Source of the DNA: Scilla litardierei
Taxonomy: Eukaryota > Streptophyta > Magnoliopsida > Asparagales > Asparagaceae
NCBI GenBank assembly: GCA_030789695.1
Contig: CM061132.1
Location: forward strand, 25,949,858-26,013,857
Length of the DNA stretch: 64,000 bases
Direction of reading: 5' to 3'
The position numbers and the translations under genes are program-made. Shown here piece by piece: positions 33,025 through 44,245 of the stretch; within the stretch, counting starts at the first letter, position 1, and each line of letters starts with the position of its first letter. Under the pieces are notes generated by a model, which had not been told where the DNA came from, did not search any database, and saw only the letters and a list, made by a program, of their open reading frames with translations.

Positions 33025-34330
33025 GTGTGATGGAGTTTTGGCGAGGAGCAATAAACTCAATGTTTCATTCTTTTAGCTCCTTCGTCAAAAAGCGACGAGA
33101 AGGTATAATTTCTATCCCTCTTTGCATTGCATTGCATACCTTCATAGATTTTTTTTGTGTGCTTGATTTATTTTGCTTTGTGTGCTTGCATGGACGATTT
33201 TAATGTTTTTATTTCTGAAAAAAAAAATTGAAAAATCAAAAATCAAAAATTTGTGCTTATTGTATCCTCTTTTGAATCTCTTGAGTGATATTGTATGAAT
33301 GATCAATTCTATCTCTTGTAGAAGTGAATTCATTATTGTTGTTGCTACATGAACATGATGTTATTCCTTTTAATAGCCATGACATGTCTCATAAGTCTCA
33401 AACTTGACTTCTACACCTACATTTGCACTTTCACGATATTTGACTTTTTGGTGCTTTTGGAGATTCTTTTGAAGAATAATGGAAAGTGAATGTAGGAATG
33501 ATTAATTTCTGAAATTTCTAAGGGATATGATGTGTTTAGCCATGAATTAAAATTGAGCACAAAAGAATTGAAAAAAAAAACGATATTTGCTCCGTATGAA
33601 AAATGGATGCACTTCATGGCTAAAACACAACCCACGAGTATCCAACTTGTGCTACATGGGTAATCTTTAGCGTTGGTGTATATAACTCGTCAAGCAATGC
33701 CACCCCGCATTTAAAAGTCCTTTTAGGCCATGTTTTGGGGTTCGGTAACTTGAACTCATCCTTGATGAGGTGGGAAAAGTCAATCCTAGTGATATTCATG
33801 AAAAATGGAAAATGTGGATTGTTTTGGTTGATTTTCTGATATTGAATCTCCTCTTGCACTTTATTGTCTATATCTTTTCACTTACACAAAGGTGGAGAAG
33901 TCTTGGTATGAATGTCTATGAACTTGACCTGTCTATGATTTGGAATACTCATGCAACTTGCACGCTACTTTTAATAATGATTTATTTTTGCATGGAATAT
34001 ATTTTTGTGACTTCATTAATCCACTTTTGGTGATTACAAAGGGGGAGAAGGCAAAGAAAAGATTTTGATAGCTTTGCTGTCGGTATTATTGGTTGAAGGG
34101 GGAGCATGACCATTACTTGAATACATGAACATTACTTGAATATATGGTGAATTGGGAGCTTGAGAGAAGGGGGAGCATGTTGTATTTATTATTAGTTTGT
34201 GCATGCCATGTTGTAGTGCTTGAGTATTCATCTCATGATTCATATTGCATTACACTCTTCAACACACTTCACACACTCATTTCTATTGACCAAATCTTTT
34301 GTGGGTTTGTCATCACCAAAAGGGGGAGAT
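33025..34330 (+). other. Element E 3' region, non-coding, with repeated polypurine runs
   Basis: I find no pol remnant or ORF3 remnant in this 1.3 kb. GGGGGAG runs occur at 34041, 34098, 34169 and finally 34322-34328, the last directly before the 3' LTR. E may be a deletion product of a larger SIRE-like element, but no trace of the deleted part remains. Confidence 0.75.
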
Positions 34331-36692
34331 TGTTGGAAGCAACGATCTAGGATCTTGGTTTGATGATGACAAACATGTCGGTATATCTAATGTGTGTGCT
34401 TAGTGTGTTTCAGGCTTGGCGAAACAATAAACTTTCACTATTTGGTGAAATTGCTATTCGTATAGCACATTGGGAGATAAGCAAATGTGTGTGCTAAGGA
34501 GTTAGACTTAGTCAAGATGAAGTGATAAGGAGAGACCAAGTCAACTCTCGAATCGTTTCTAATAGAGATTTATTTGAATCAATTAGAAGATCTTTCTCTA
34601 TCTCCTAACCCCACTCTAATTCAAAATCCCTATCAAAATACAAATTCCCTATCTCTTAGGGACTCTCCCCAAAAACCCTAATGCAACAAACCCTAGCCTC
34701 TTCCTATATATATATAGGATCTTGTGAAAAGGAAAGGGTGACGGCAACAAAAAAAAAATTCAAGTAGGCTTACGGCCATACAATTATAAAACGTAGGGTT
34801 GTAGAGAATCCCAAGAAGCTTACGACTACTTCAATAATAAAAAACCCTAAACACTCTATAACATAAGCCGCAACCTACCTCTCCAAAAATCAATACAAAA
34901 ACCACTCTATTCACGATATCATCCAAGCAATCATCTTCACCATCTTCTAGGCAAGAGGAAGCTCCTACAATTCAAGGCAAAGCAACATCAAGCCGTCCTC
35001 AAAGTCGTCAACGGAGGAGTTTGCCGTCGCCGTCTCCTTCGAGTAGCTGCTGCCTGGACGTCGCCATCCACGAAGCTTCCGACGCCGTGAAGAAGGAGAC
35101 GTCACCGCCAGCGCTGTCGAAGCCATCACCATCACCGCCCCGTTGCTGCAGATTGATCGAGACGCCGCCAACAAAAGTTCGCCGCTGCAGCCACTGCAAA
35201 TCGAAACAGAGCTCACCGATCGCCTGCGTTGAAGCCGTCATCGACTGGAGTTGACTCGTCGCCGCTGCCGAGAAGATCATCGGAGACGTGAACGAGGAAG
35301 TAGCGGCTGCCATCGTCGAGTCATAGTCGCCTGAAGCTCACCGAGAAGTCAACATCTTCACCGACGAGAGAGCTGACGTTGTCGCTGTAGAACAACTCGC
35401 CGCTGTCGCCGTCCCTCGCTGCTGCCGCTGAAGTCTTCGCCGTCACTCGGAGAGTCACCGAAGTCGAAACAGTAGAAGAGATCACCGTCACCGCTCCCTG
35501 TCGTTCCAAACCACCGCCAGAGAAGTCGTCGCAGAGTTCGCCGCATCGACACAACGGTTCGTCGTCGCTGCATCTTGAAGATATTTGCCGCACGGAGTAT
35601 TTCTGCTTGCTCTAGCAAACTTGGGGACGTATGAGAAGCCGTCGAACAATCGCCACCGTCGTCGGAGGAGAAGACGAAGCCGTTGCCATCCGAAGGAGAA
35701 GCGTACGCCGGCGTGTCCTAGCTTTCGAACGGAGTTCAAAACGAAGCGATCTAATTCCTGAGTGCTGACGTGGCTTCTTCCGAGCGAATCAAGGAATCAA
35801 ATCGACGGCGGGGATTACACTACACGAGCGAAAGCAAAAGCGAAGCCTTGCTTCAGATCGCGCTGACGTGGCAGAAGAGGATCCGTGAGATCGAAAACCA
35901 ACGGCCAGGATTGAAGAAGAGGTGGGCCGCGTGAAGGTTCGAATCGGAGTTATTTCTCGTGCTGACGTGGCGAGAAATTTTAAGGGATTGCTTTACGCAC
36001 AGCCTCTCAGTCAAAAGGGGTTGAACTGCATTCCCGTGTGCACCGACTGTTCATTTATTAAAGAATTACTGAGCGCACAGGCCGACTATTAAAAGGGTTT
36101 GAACTGCAATTGCTTTGTGCACAGACCAGTGCATATCTTGACATCCAGGAGTCGGATTGAGACACCGTTTGCGTCAGATTGGAGCTGACGACACGCTGAT
36201 TGACAGAGATGCCTACACAGACACAAACTGAGCATTTTTAAACTCTTAAACTCTTTTATTTGTGTCTTAGTGTAACGTTCTCTGTAGGGGAAACTTTTAC
36301 CTATTTTTGTGGACTTTTTTGGGACTTGTCTAGTTGGGACTAGACAAGTGGGACCCAGCTAGTTTGGGACTAGCTGGTAGAAAGCTTTGCTAGGATTGAT
36401 AGTGAGAGGAAACACTGTGTGTGGGGTACTGAGAGTCTGGCGAGTGTAGGGACGTAGAGGGTGCTCTGAGCGTGCTCTGACTTGTGACTTTGTACCTATT
36501 GCACTATTCAATCTAGTATTAGCTTTGGGGGCTGGAGTAGGTCGTTGGGACGACCGAACCAGGGTAAATCTGCTGTGTACTCTGTGTCTGCTTTTCATTG
36601 TGCTTTTAACTGCGTGTGATTTCTCGTGGGTTGCACGAGAATTTTTTATTAGCCTATTCACCCCCCCTCTAGGCTAGGATCCAGATCCAACA
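34331..36692 (+). repeat. Element E 3' LTR
   Basis: 2,362 bp, near-identical to 28750-31110. Many of the differences fall at CG dinucleotides (one copy CG, the other CA or TG), consistent with loss of methylated CpG since insertion. Confidence 0.95.
36325..36377 (+). promoter_or_regulatory. Twin perfect hairpins in E 3' LTR
   Basis: The hairpins seen at 30743-30795 recur here unchanged: CTTGTCTAGT/ACTAGACAAG (36325-36348) and CCAGCTAGT/ACTAGCTGG (36355-36377). Confidence 0.75.
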
Positions 36693-36697
36693 GGTGG

Positions 36698-37558
36698 ACA
36701 CCGCAAAGAGACAGCTGACACATCAGGCACGAGATTGGTGGGATGCTCAGGAGCTGCATTTGACCAAGCCGATCTCATGGGAGAAGTTCAGAGTGTTGTT
36801 TGAGGCTCAGTACCTGCCTGAGACAAAGAAGGATGAGCTACGGTTGAGGTTTGAGCATCTGACTCAGGGACGACGGAGCATAGATGCTTATGATGCTGAG
36901 TTTTCATTATTGAGCAAGTTTGCTCCAGAGTTGGTGCAGTCAGAGGCCACCAGAGCTAGACGATTTAGGATGGGGCTGGACCCTGAGTTCAGAGCAGCGA
37001 TGTCGACTCAGGTGTTGCTTACTTACAGTGCCGTACTGGAGGCGGCCAGGATGCATGAGACGCACCTGAAGAGTGTGGGTAGATGTCCAGCAGCATCTGA
37101 GAGGCGCCCTGTGGGTCAGCAGAGGAGTTTCCCGAGGCCCACTCAGACCACTCAGTTCAGGAGGCCTGGAGCTCCACCAGTACCACAGCGGCGTCAGTCT
37201 TGTACATTTTGTGGGAAGACTGGGCATGAGCAGCGGGATTGCAGGTTTAGGCATGGGCGATGCTTTACCTGTGGTCAGTCTGGGCACATCAGTAGGCAGT
37301 GTCCTCAGCAGGGACAGACTTCAGGATCTGGGGCACCAGTGGCAGTTCGGCCTGTGCAGCAGCAGCAGAGGACCCTTCCACCGGCTCCATAGAGACTTCC
37401 ACTGCCAGCTCCACCAGCGTCTGGTGCAGTGACTCAGAGAGGACCACCTAGGCCTCCGCAGCAGCAGCAGCAGCAGACCCCTAGGAGAGCGGCGCCGAGG
37501 CGTCAGGCTTTCACCATGACGGCTGTTGAGGCATAGGACACCGGTCGTGTTATCACTG
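36698..37558 (+). pseudogene. gag: Element G Gag, C-terminal part with two zinc knuckles
   Basis: Continuation of 28462-28749 after E. Capsid helices are clear: ARDWWDAQELHLTKPISWEK, FEAQYLPETKKDELRLRFEH and QGRRSIDAYDAEFSLLSKFA. Two CCHC knuckles follow, CTFCGKTGHEQRDC and CFTCGQSGHISRQC (37201-37310), then a Pro/Gln-rich tail. TAG at 37390-37392 and TAG at about 37534-37536 interrupt the frame; both could come from CAG by C-to-T change. The frame otherwise runs to a candidate intron at 37559 and continues into protease, so gag-pol was probably one polyprotein. Confidence 0.85.
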
Positions 37559-37666
37559 GTACCTATTTCTTTTCAGAGTTGAATGCTTTGTTATTATAGT
37601 ATGTTATGTTTGTGGTTGTGATTAGGATGCTTAGATTCTTATGTTAGTTTATGTTTATTCTCTTAG
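37559..37666 (+). other. Candidate intron 1 in element G (before protease)
   Basis: A 108-bp AT-rich block starts GTACCTATTT and ends TATTCTCTTAG. It contains stop codons and interrupts an otherwise continuous alignment to Tekay-type Gypsy proteins between the VITG-like peptide and the protease. The length is a multiple of three, so frame cannot test it; the evidence is GT...AG borders, stops and collinearity. Confidence 0.5.
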
Positions 37667-40086
37667 GTGTTATTAGAGTTGCTTCCTTCCCTGCATTGTC
37701 ACTATTCGATTCGGGAGCATCCCATTGCTTCCTATCTCAGCAATTTGTGACTAGGAATTCTTTAGTAGTAGACTCCTTTGCTTCTAGTTGGAACATCCAT
37801 ACAGGGAATGGAGTGATCCGCAGTTCTTCGGGATACCGACAGTGTCCTGTTGAGATTTGTGGACGTAGGCTGTATGCAGATTTCTTAGTGATGGAGATGC
37901 CTCATTTTGAAGCAGTGTTTGGGATAGACTGGTTAGGGATGTTCTATGCTACTATAGACTGTAGGCTCAGGAAGATAGTGTTTCGGATTCCAGATCATCC
38001 AGAGTTTGAATTTCTTAGTGGTAGTAGTTCCCTTGGACCATTGAAGTTTAAGGCCAGCCCAGTAGAAGTGATGATGGAGATGGATGCTGAAACTGTATTA
38101 CCGAGGGTAGTCCGAGATTTTCCTGATGTCTTTCCAGACGATATTTATGGACTTCCTCCGGATAGATCATTGGAGTTCACTATCGATCTGATTCCAGGCA
38201 CTCAACCGATTACGAAGGCTCCATACCGTATGGCTCCTCCAGAATTAGCTGAGCTTCGTAGTCAGTTGAAGGATTTGTCAGAGCGTGGTTTGATTCAACC
38301 GAGTGTTTCGCCATGGGGTGCGCCAGTGCTTTTGGTGAACAAGAAGGATGGATCTCGAAGGATGTGCATTGACTACCGAGAGTTAAATAAAGTCACTGTG
38401 AAGAACAAGTATCCTCTTCCTAGGATTGATGACATCTTTGATCAGTTGGGTGGATCACGAGTGTATTCAAAGCTGGATTTGAGAAGCGGGTATCATCAGG
38501 TGAAGGTCAGAGGATCAGATGTTCCAAAGACTGCATTTAGAACCCGATATGGTCATTATGAATTCTTAGTGATGCCTTTCGGTGTTACTAATGCACCAGC
38601 CACATTCATGAGGTTGATGAACCAAGTCTTCTATGAGTATCTGGATAAGTTTGTGGTCGTCTTCATAGATGATATCTTGGTGTACTCGAGATCAGAGGAT
38701 GATCATGCTGAGCATCTGAGGATAGTCCTGGAGACTCTGAGGCAGCACCAGTTATATGCTAAGTATAGCAAGTGTCAGTTTTGGCTGACCAAGGTTGCAT
38801 TTCTGGGACACGTATCTGGAGATGGGATAGCTGTAGATCCAGAGAAGGTTGCTGCAGTAGAGAAGTGGCCAGTTCCTAAGTCAGTAACAGAGATCAAAAG
38901 TTTCTTGGGATTGGCTGGATACTACAGGAAGTTCATCAAGGATTTTTCTAAGATCGCTGCACCGATGACTCATTTAACCAAGAAGAATGTTGCTTACAAT
39001 TGGTCAGAGGAATGTCAGCGAGCATTTGATGAACTGAAGCATAGATTGATCACTGCGCCTGTGCTGATGATTCCAGACCGTTCGGGTGGATATGAGATTT
39101 ACTGTGATGCGTCAGGCAGAGGATTGGGATGTGTTCTTCATCAGCATGGTAGGGTAGTAGCCTATGCTTCTAGATTGTTGAAGACTCATGAGAGGAACTA
39201 TCCTACGCATGACTTAGAGTTAGCAGCAGTGGTGTTTGTATTGAAGTTGTGGAGGCATTTTCTTCTGGGTGAACGTGTAAAAATATACACAGATCACAAG
39301 AGTTTGAAGTATGTGTTCACTCAGAAAGAGCTGAATATGAGGCAGCGCAGATGGCTCGAGTTGATGGCTGATTATGATGTCGAGCTCCAATATCACCCTG
39401 GGAAAGTCAACGTAGTACCTGATGCTCTTAGTCGCATGCCGACAGTGATGATGTTGACAGCTCAGAGGGAACTTCGAGGTGATATTCGACAGTTGGAGAT
39501 TGAAGTTGTCTTACCTGGTTCCTCAGTGATGATGATGAACTTGCAGGTTCAATCTGATTTGGTTGAAAGGATTAAGGCAGCTCAGTCTGGAGATGCGAAG
39601 TTGAAGAAGATTCGCGAGCAGACAGAAGCCGGACTTCGTAATGATTTCCGTGTTCATGAAGATGGATCTCTGCGTTTTGGGAGCAGGATCTGTGTGCCAT
39701 CAGGTGACATTCGGGATGAACTGTTAAAGGAAGCTCATAGCTCACCTTATTCTATTCATCCTGGAGGCACCAAAATGTATCGTGATCTGCGACAACACTT
39801 TTGGTGGCACGGCATGAAGCGTAGTGTGGCTAGAAGTGTAGCTTCATGTATGACATGTCAGCAAGTCAAGGCCGAACATCAGAGAACGGTAGGACTTCTG
39901 CAACCTCTTCCAATTCCAGAGTGGAAGTGGCAGCATGTGACGATGGATTTTGTAACTGGCTTACCTCGCACTTCTCGAGGACATGATGCTATTTGGGTAA
40001 TCGTTGACCGATTAACCAAATCAGCTCACTTCATACCTTTTCGAGTCGGCCAGTCGACAGACCATCTTGCTAAGAGATACATGGAG
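37667..40086 (+). CDS. pol: Element G Pol: protease, RT, RNase H, integrase N-part
   Basis: About 807 uninterrupted codons (an ATG at 37651 lies in the candidate intron). Protease active site [11 protein letters not shown] near the start, then [67 protein letters not shown] and the catalytic [11 protein letters not shown] (FIDD for YxDD). RNase [18 protein letters not shown] and [16 protein letters not shown]. Integrase: [20 protein letters not shown] with SCMTCQQVK as the HHCC zinc-binding part, and the first catalytic Asp in [10 protein letters not shown]. At 40087 the sequence turns non-coding ([14 protein letters not shown], stop), which I read as an intron. The rest of the catalytic core is at 40154. 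Confidence 0.92.
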
Positions 40087-40153
40087 GTGAGATTCATTGT
40101 TTTGTTTCTGTTTGTTTATTATTGGTTTAGATTCTGATTAGTCATGTATACAG
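40087..40153 (+). other. Candidate intron 2 in element G (inside integrase)
   Basis: A 67-bp AT-rich block starts GTGAGATTC and ends TGTATACAG. It lies between AKRYME and EIVRLHG, adjacent residues in related integrases. Its length is not a multiple of three, and removing it exactly reconnects frame 1 with frame 2 at a codon boundary (phase 0). That coincidence plus good GT/AG borders makes a real intron likely. It splits the DDE core between exons. Confidence 0.72.
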
Positions 40154-41050
40154 GAAATCGTGAGGCTTCACGGAGTACCTGTAAGCATAGTCTCCGACCG
40201 TGACACAAGGTTTACGTCTCATTTTTGGAGAAGTCTGCAGGCTAGCTTGGGAACTCAACTGAATTTCAGCACTGCATACCATCCACAGACAGACGGTCAG
40301 TCAGAGAGGACAATTCAGATTCTAGAAGATATGCTGAGGGCGTGCATGCTGGATTTCAAAGGTTCTTGGGACGAACATCTACATCTGGTAGAGTTCGCCT
40401 ACAATAACAGTTATCAAGCCAGTATAGGCATGTCACCATTTGCAGCCTTGTATGGAAGAAAGTGCCGATCTCCTCTCAGTTGGGATGATGTTGGAGATCG
40501 TGAATTGTTGGGCCCTGATATGATTGCTGAAACCATAGATGTTGTGAGAGTCGTTAGAGACAATCTTCGCATAGCTCAGGACCGTTACAAACACTGGGCA
40601 GATGCAAAGAGACGACATTTGGAATTTCAGCCAGGAGAATTGGTATTTTTGAAGATCTCGCCGACACGAGGGTTGATTCGTTTTGGAAGACGTGGGAAGC
40701 TTAGCCCAAGATATATCGGACCTTTTGAAGTTCTGGCTCGTGTCGGAGAAGTGGCTTACAGAATTGCTTTGCCAGCATCTCTTGAGGGAGTGCATAATGT
40801 GTTTCATATATCGCAACTCAGGAGATGTGTTGGAAATCCGAATCATGTCGTCGACTTCTCTGAGATCGAAGTGCGACTAGACTTGACTTATGATCAGCAG
40901 CCTGTAGCCATTCTAGACCGGAGGCAGAAGATGCTGAGAAAGAAGTCGATCAATCTAGTGAGGGTTATGTGGCACCGAGAGTCACCAGGAGAGTCTACCT
41001 GGGAACTTGAGGATGAGATGAAAGAGAAATACCCTCACTTGTTTGTCTGA
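40154..41050 (+). CDS. pol: Element G integrase C-part with chromodomain
   Basis: About 298 codons continuing the integrase. Second catalytic Asp in [15 protein letters not shown], then [19 protein letters not shown] with the catalytic Glu. The [19 protein letters not shown] segment is the usual GPY/F module, followed by [12 protein letters not shown]. The C-terminus (about 40890-41050) is a chromodomain-like fold ending [20 protein letters not shown] then YPHLFV, the form seen in plant Tekay/Del chromoviruses, thought to direct integration to heterochromatin. No lesion. It ends TGA at 41048-41050. Confidence 0.92.
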   Translation, partial: EIVRLHGVPVSIVSDRDTRFTSHFWRSLQASLGTQLNFSTAYHPQTDGQSERTIQILEDMLRACMLDFKGSWDEHLHLVEFAYNNSYQASIGMSPFAALYGRKCRSPLSWDDVGDRELLGPDMIAETIDVVRVVRDNLRIAQDRYKHWADAKRRHLEFQPGELVFLKISPTRGLIRFGRRGKLSPRYIGPFEVLARVGEVAYRIALPASLEGVHNVFHISQLRRCVGNPNHVVDFSEIEVRLDLTYDQQPVAILDRRQKMLRKKSINLVRVMWHRESPGESTWELEDEMKEKYPHLFV

Positions 41051-41145
41051 TGTAATTTTGTTTTTGTATATGATATGATGTATAGAAAGTTTTTCTCCCT
41101 TAATTTGAAATTCCGAGGACGGAATTTATTTTAAGGGGGGTAGGA
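41051..41145 (+). other. Element G 3' untranslated region and polypurine tract
   Basis: A short tail containing AATTCCGAGGACGGAATTT, a near-palindrome near 41108, then TTAAGGGGGGTAGGAT immediately before the 3' LTR. The G-rich run is the polypurine tract. Confidence 0.85.
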
Positions 41146-43905
41146 TGTAATGACCCTAATTTCTATATACGCGTATTTATTTTTGACGTAGATACGTCCG
41201 TATATTGTTGGGGAGTATGCCATATTTTTCTTTTAATTATTTGATGTAGGAATTTATTTTAAAAGATTTTAAACTCACTACTTGAATTTAGTAAATGAGA
41301 GTATTTGGATAAATACATGTATTTGGAGTGTATGAAGTATTTCTACATGTATTTTGATTTTCTTAAAATACAAAAATCATGATTTTTATTACCATGACAA
41401 CACACTTGCTATGTGTCATGTTTTTAATTAGTATGAGACACATGGCTTATTAGGTGTAAGAAGGAGAGGGTTTTAAGGAATCCTAAAATCTAGGCAATGA
41501 AAAAACAAAACCAAAAAAGAAAAGAAAATCCCATTTTTTCCTCCTTCATTCTCTCCCTCACCTCCCCACAATTCTGGCCGAATGTGTTCTCTCCCCCATT
41601 TCATCTCTTTTGCTTCATTAATCCTTCATTAAACACCTTCCAAATAATCCCCTCTTCAATCTCTTAAAGCCTACAAATTTCTCTTCTCATTCCAACATCA
41701 AAACTAGCCCAAAATAGCCCAAAAATCAACCAAATTGGAGACAAAAATTGGAGCTTGAAGAAGGAGCTAGGAGTTCTTTTCATCAAGGAGAAGAAGGGCC
41801 CAAGATTGAATTTGGAGGACTTTTACTAGGTAAGAACTTCTAACATCCTAGTTAGAATTTAGTTTAGAAATGTGTTAGTAGAAATTTTCAACCTCATTGG
41901 AGAAATTAGTTTAGAACTTGGAAATTTATTTTAGCATGACATGCTAAGTCTTGATAGGAATAATTGTTTGCAAGTTTGGTAGGAATCATGTTTTAGTAAC
42001 CTTTATTTTTATACCAAGTTGTTTCCTTCAAAATTTGGTACAATGTTGAGCTTTAGAAATAAAGGTTCATATGTTTTGGTTGTATTGTGTTTAATACTCA
42101 AAATTAGTAAAATTGTGCTCTATTGAAATATTGAGATAATGATTTATATGTTAACTTATAAAAAAAATGTTAATTTGTGATTTGTTATGTTAAGAGTTAG
42201 TTTCCATGCTAGTTCTACTAAATGATAGGTTGCAAGCAACATAGTTTTGATTATATGTTTACAATGAAATGATAATTTTTTTAGAGATTAGAAGTAAATT
42301 AACATTTTGTAAATCTGCAAATCATTGTTATGATAGTGTAATTATGTTGTTTTATGGCACCCAACTAGGTTAGAAACTAGTTTAGTTAAAGATTGAAGTT
42401 GCTGGAATTTTTGTTGCTGCAGAACAGTAACTTGTAAAAATCATAGAAAATAGTAGAAAAATCAGAAAAATAAAATTAAGGACACTACGAAAAACTAGAG
42501 AAAATTTCCTCCAACTTTGAAGAAGAGGCCGAAGCCAATTCTGACTGTAATTAGAGTAACAGAGCCAATCTTTCCAGTGTGACAGTTTTGGACAGATTCT
42601 TGTTTAGAGATTTTTAATGTTGTATTTTATTTTGAGTTGAAATTGATTAATGTTGATAATACATCATTGTATGTTCCTGAAATATGTTCCTATGTTGATG
42701 TTTCATATGTCATGATTTATGTGGAATAATTATGATGATGAAAATTATGTAAGTACGAAATGAAAACGGTAGTTGAAACCGTTAAAGAATCGTTGCTAAA
42801 AACAATGATGATCATGTTTAAAAATGAGAGTGAGGTTGAGAATTGACATCGGTGTTCTCGGTCCAGTGGGTGAGACTTCCGATAGATAAATGATAGGTGA
42901 TAAGGAGCGGACGTAGTATGATTCTCACTCGCTTCGTCACTCCCGGAAGGGGGAGTTGACTAGAGTTAGAGAGGCCGCCGGTGCGCTCGTGACGCACCTG
43001 GACTGTAATTGATGGTTTTCTCCGTTTGTCCGACAGAAAAACCGAGATGATTCTCACTCCGGTACCTTGTCCAGTCGGGTACGGAGTTACGAGAGGCCCC
43101 TCCAGTGCTCGTGTCGCTGGAGTGGTACCACTTTTCACCCACCCTGGGTGAAGTCCGCTCTCTTAGCAGCCTATGGTTTATCTGGATTCCAAATACAGAA
43201 CAACAATTTAATTTACTTAATTTAATTATTTGTTACTTCAGTTCTGTTCACTGTTGTTTACTTTCAGCACTTATACTCTGTTTTTAATTTCTACGTAAAA
43301 TGTGATGATGTGACACTTTAGTTGGTTGGTTAGTTAGTTAGGGAGACCAGTTCTAAACTGGGTTCTACTAAGGTGTTAGGGGTTCCTACTGGGTCACGCG
43401 TTGACGTGTCCCATCCCGTGGTTTACAGGTGCGAGTCCCGAGCAGTCAGCGGGTGTCCAGGAGCCAGAGATCAGTGCTAGTGCTACTGAGGTAGAGTCTT
43501 CGGGCGACTTCGTACAGTTAGATTTCCCAGGGGTAGATTAGTGGGTGCGTTGTACCGGGTGTGGACTTTTGTACTTTGGGCTGGGGGTTTCTCTTTTGTT
43601 GTACTCGCTTTTGTACCCCTGTTGTACAGCTGATGTATGTATGTATGTATATGGACTTATGTGATGTAATGTAACTTCTGTGTTGTTGTATTTACTTTTT
43701 AGTACTGCGTTTTACTTTCTGTTGGAGCACTTTTCTTTCTCTGTGTACTATTCCAGTGTTATTGCAGTGGCCTTCTCATTTATTTCATAATCAACCACAA
43801 AAAAATGCCTAGTAGTATTTAGATAAGAGGGCTCGAAGCCTGAGTCTGAATACTACGGCGACCTCGTCAGCTACGCCCCCGTACTTGGGTGATCGGGGCG
43901 TGACA
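41146..43905 (+). repeat. Element G 3' LTR
   Basis: 2,760 bp, matching 25547-28334 with scattered substitutions and a deletion of about 26 bp near 42867. It ends GGGGCGTGACA and is followed by TAGAA (43906-43910). Confidence 0.93.
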
Positions 43906-44091
43906 TAGAATCATGATTATTAGAGTTTGTACTCTCTGATTATTTTAGTGAAGTATTCTATTTTTTCTGGGCGTGGCCCCGCAGATATAGGTGTGCACAC
44001 CGAATTGCGTTACCAAGTCTTGTGTGTCTCTGATTGACGTGTGTTGTTTCACTGGATTTATATTTCTTTCTGCATACTGAATTACAGAACA

Positions 44092-44245
44092 TGTATATCA
44101 AAATGTGGATTCCCAAAAACGGCACGAGCAAAGGAAATGAAAGTTACGTAAATGAATTTTTGCATAATGTTCATTTCAGCAAAGATTACATTTATATTTG
44201 TGACGGAAGTACTAAAACGTATTGGGTTTGGCTTCCATCAAAATG
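44092..44245 (+). pseudogene. gag: Element C gag remnant, C-terminal tail
   Basis: Sequence after D's right target duplication continues C's Gag. IKMWIPKNGTSKGNESYVNE resembles the WVPK-type tail that ends SIRE-like Gags such as E's. The frame stops after TYWVWLPSK at 44245. No protease motif follows. Confidence 0.7.

Larger units (their letters stand above)
28750..36692 (+). mobile_element. Element E: gag-only non-autonomous Copia element
   Basis: E is 7.9 kb with 2.36-kb LTRs (TGTTGGAAGCAACG...CCAGATCCAACA), a perfect GGTGG duplication (28745-28749 and 36693-36697), a methionine-tRNA PBS, one intact SIRE-like gag and a polypurine tract. There is no protease, integrase, RT or RNase H: the 1.3 kb after gag is non-coding. 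The two LTRs differ at about 20 positions by eye (near 99 percent identity), so it moved recently, presumably with enzymes from another element. Confidence 0.93.
25547..43905 (+). mobile_element. Element G: chromodomain Ty3/Gypsy (Tekay/Del-like)
   Basis: G has 2.8-kb LTRs (TGTAATGACCC...GGGGCGTGACA) and a TAGAA duplication. Order is gag with two zinc knuckles, protease, RT, RNase H, integrase and C-terminal chromodomain: the Gypsy order, chromovirus branch. Large LTRs and the chromodomain type suggest Tekay/Del. Two candidate introns interrupt coding. Element E splits gag (28750-36692). G itself is about 10.4 kb without E. LTRs differ by about 20 substitutions plus one deletion of about 26 bp (by eye), so the insertion is fairly recent. 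Confidence 0.92.
15828..44086 (+). mobile_element. Element D: SIRE-type Copia with gag, pol and ORF3
   Basis: D has LTRs of about 964 bp (TGTTAGG...GAATTACA), a GAACA duplication (15823-15827 and 44087-44091), a clear methionine-tRNA PBS, gag and pol in one frame separated by a stop, and a long third ORF before the 3' LTR. That order (LTR-gag-pol-ORF3-LTR) is typical of the SIRE/Maximus lineage. I count roughly 35-40 LTR differences by eye, about 4 percent, so D is older than G and E. Element G interrupts its 3' LTR. Confidence 0.9.
24758..44086 (+). repeat. Element D 3' LTR, split by element G
   Basis: The LTR's own parts are 24758-25546 and 43911-44086. G lies between TAGAA copies at 25542-25546 and 43906-43910. 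D's 5' LTR shows the uninterrupted target near 16610. Confidence 0.92.
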
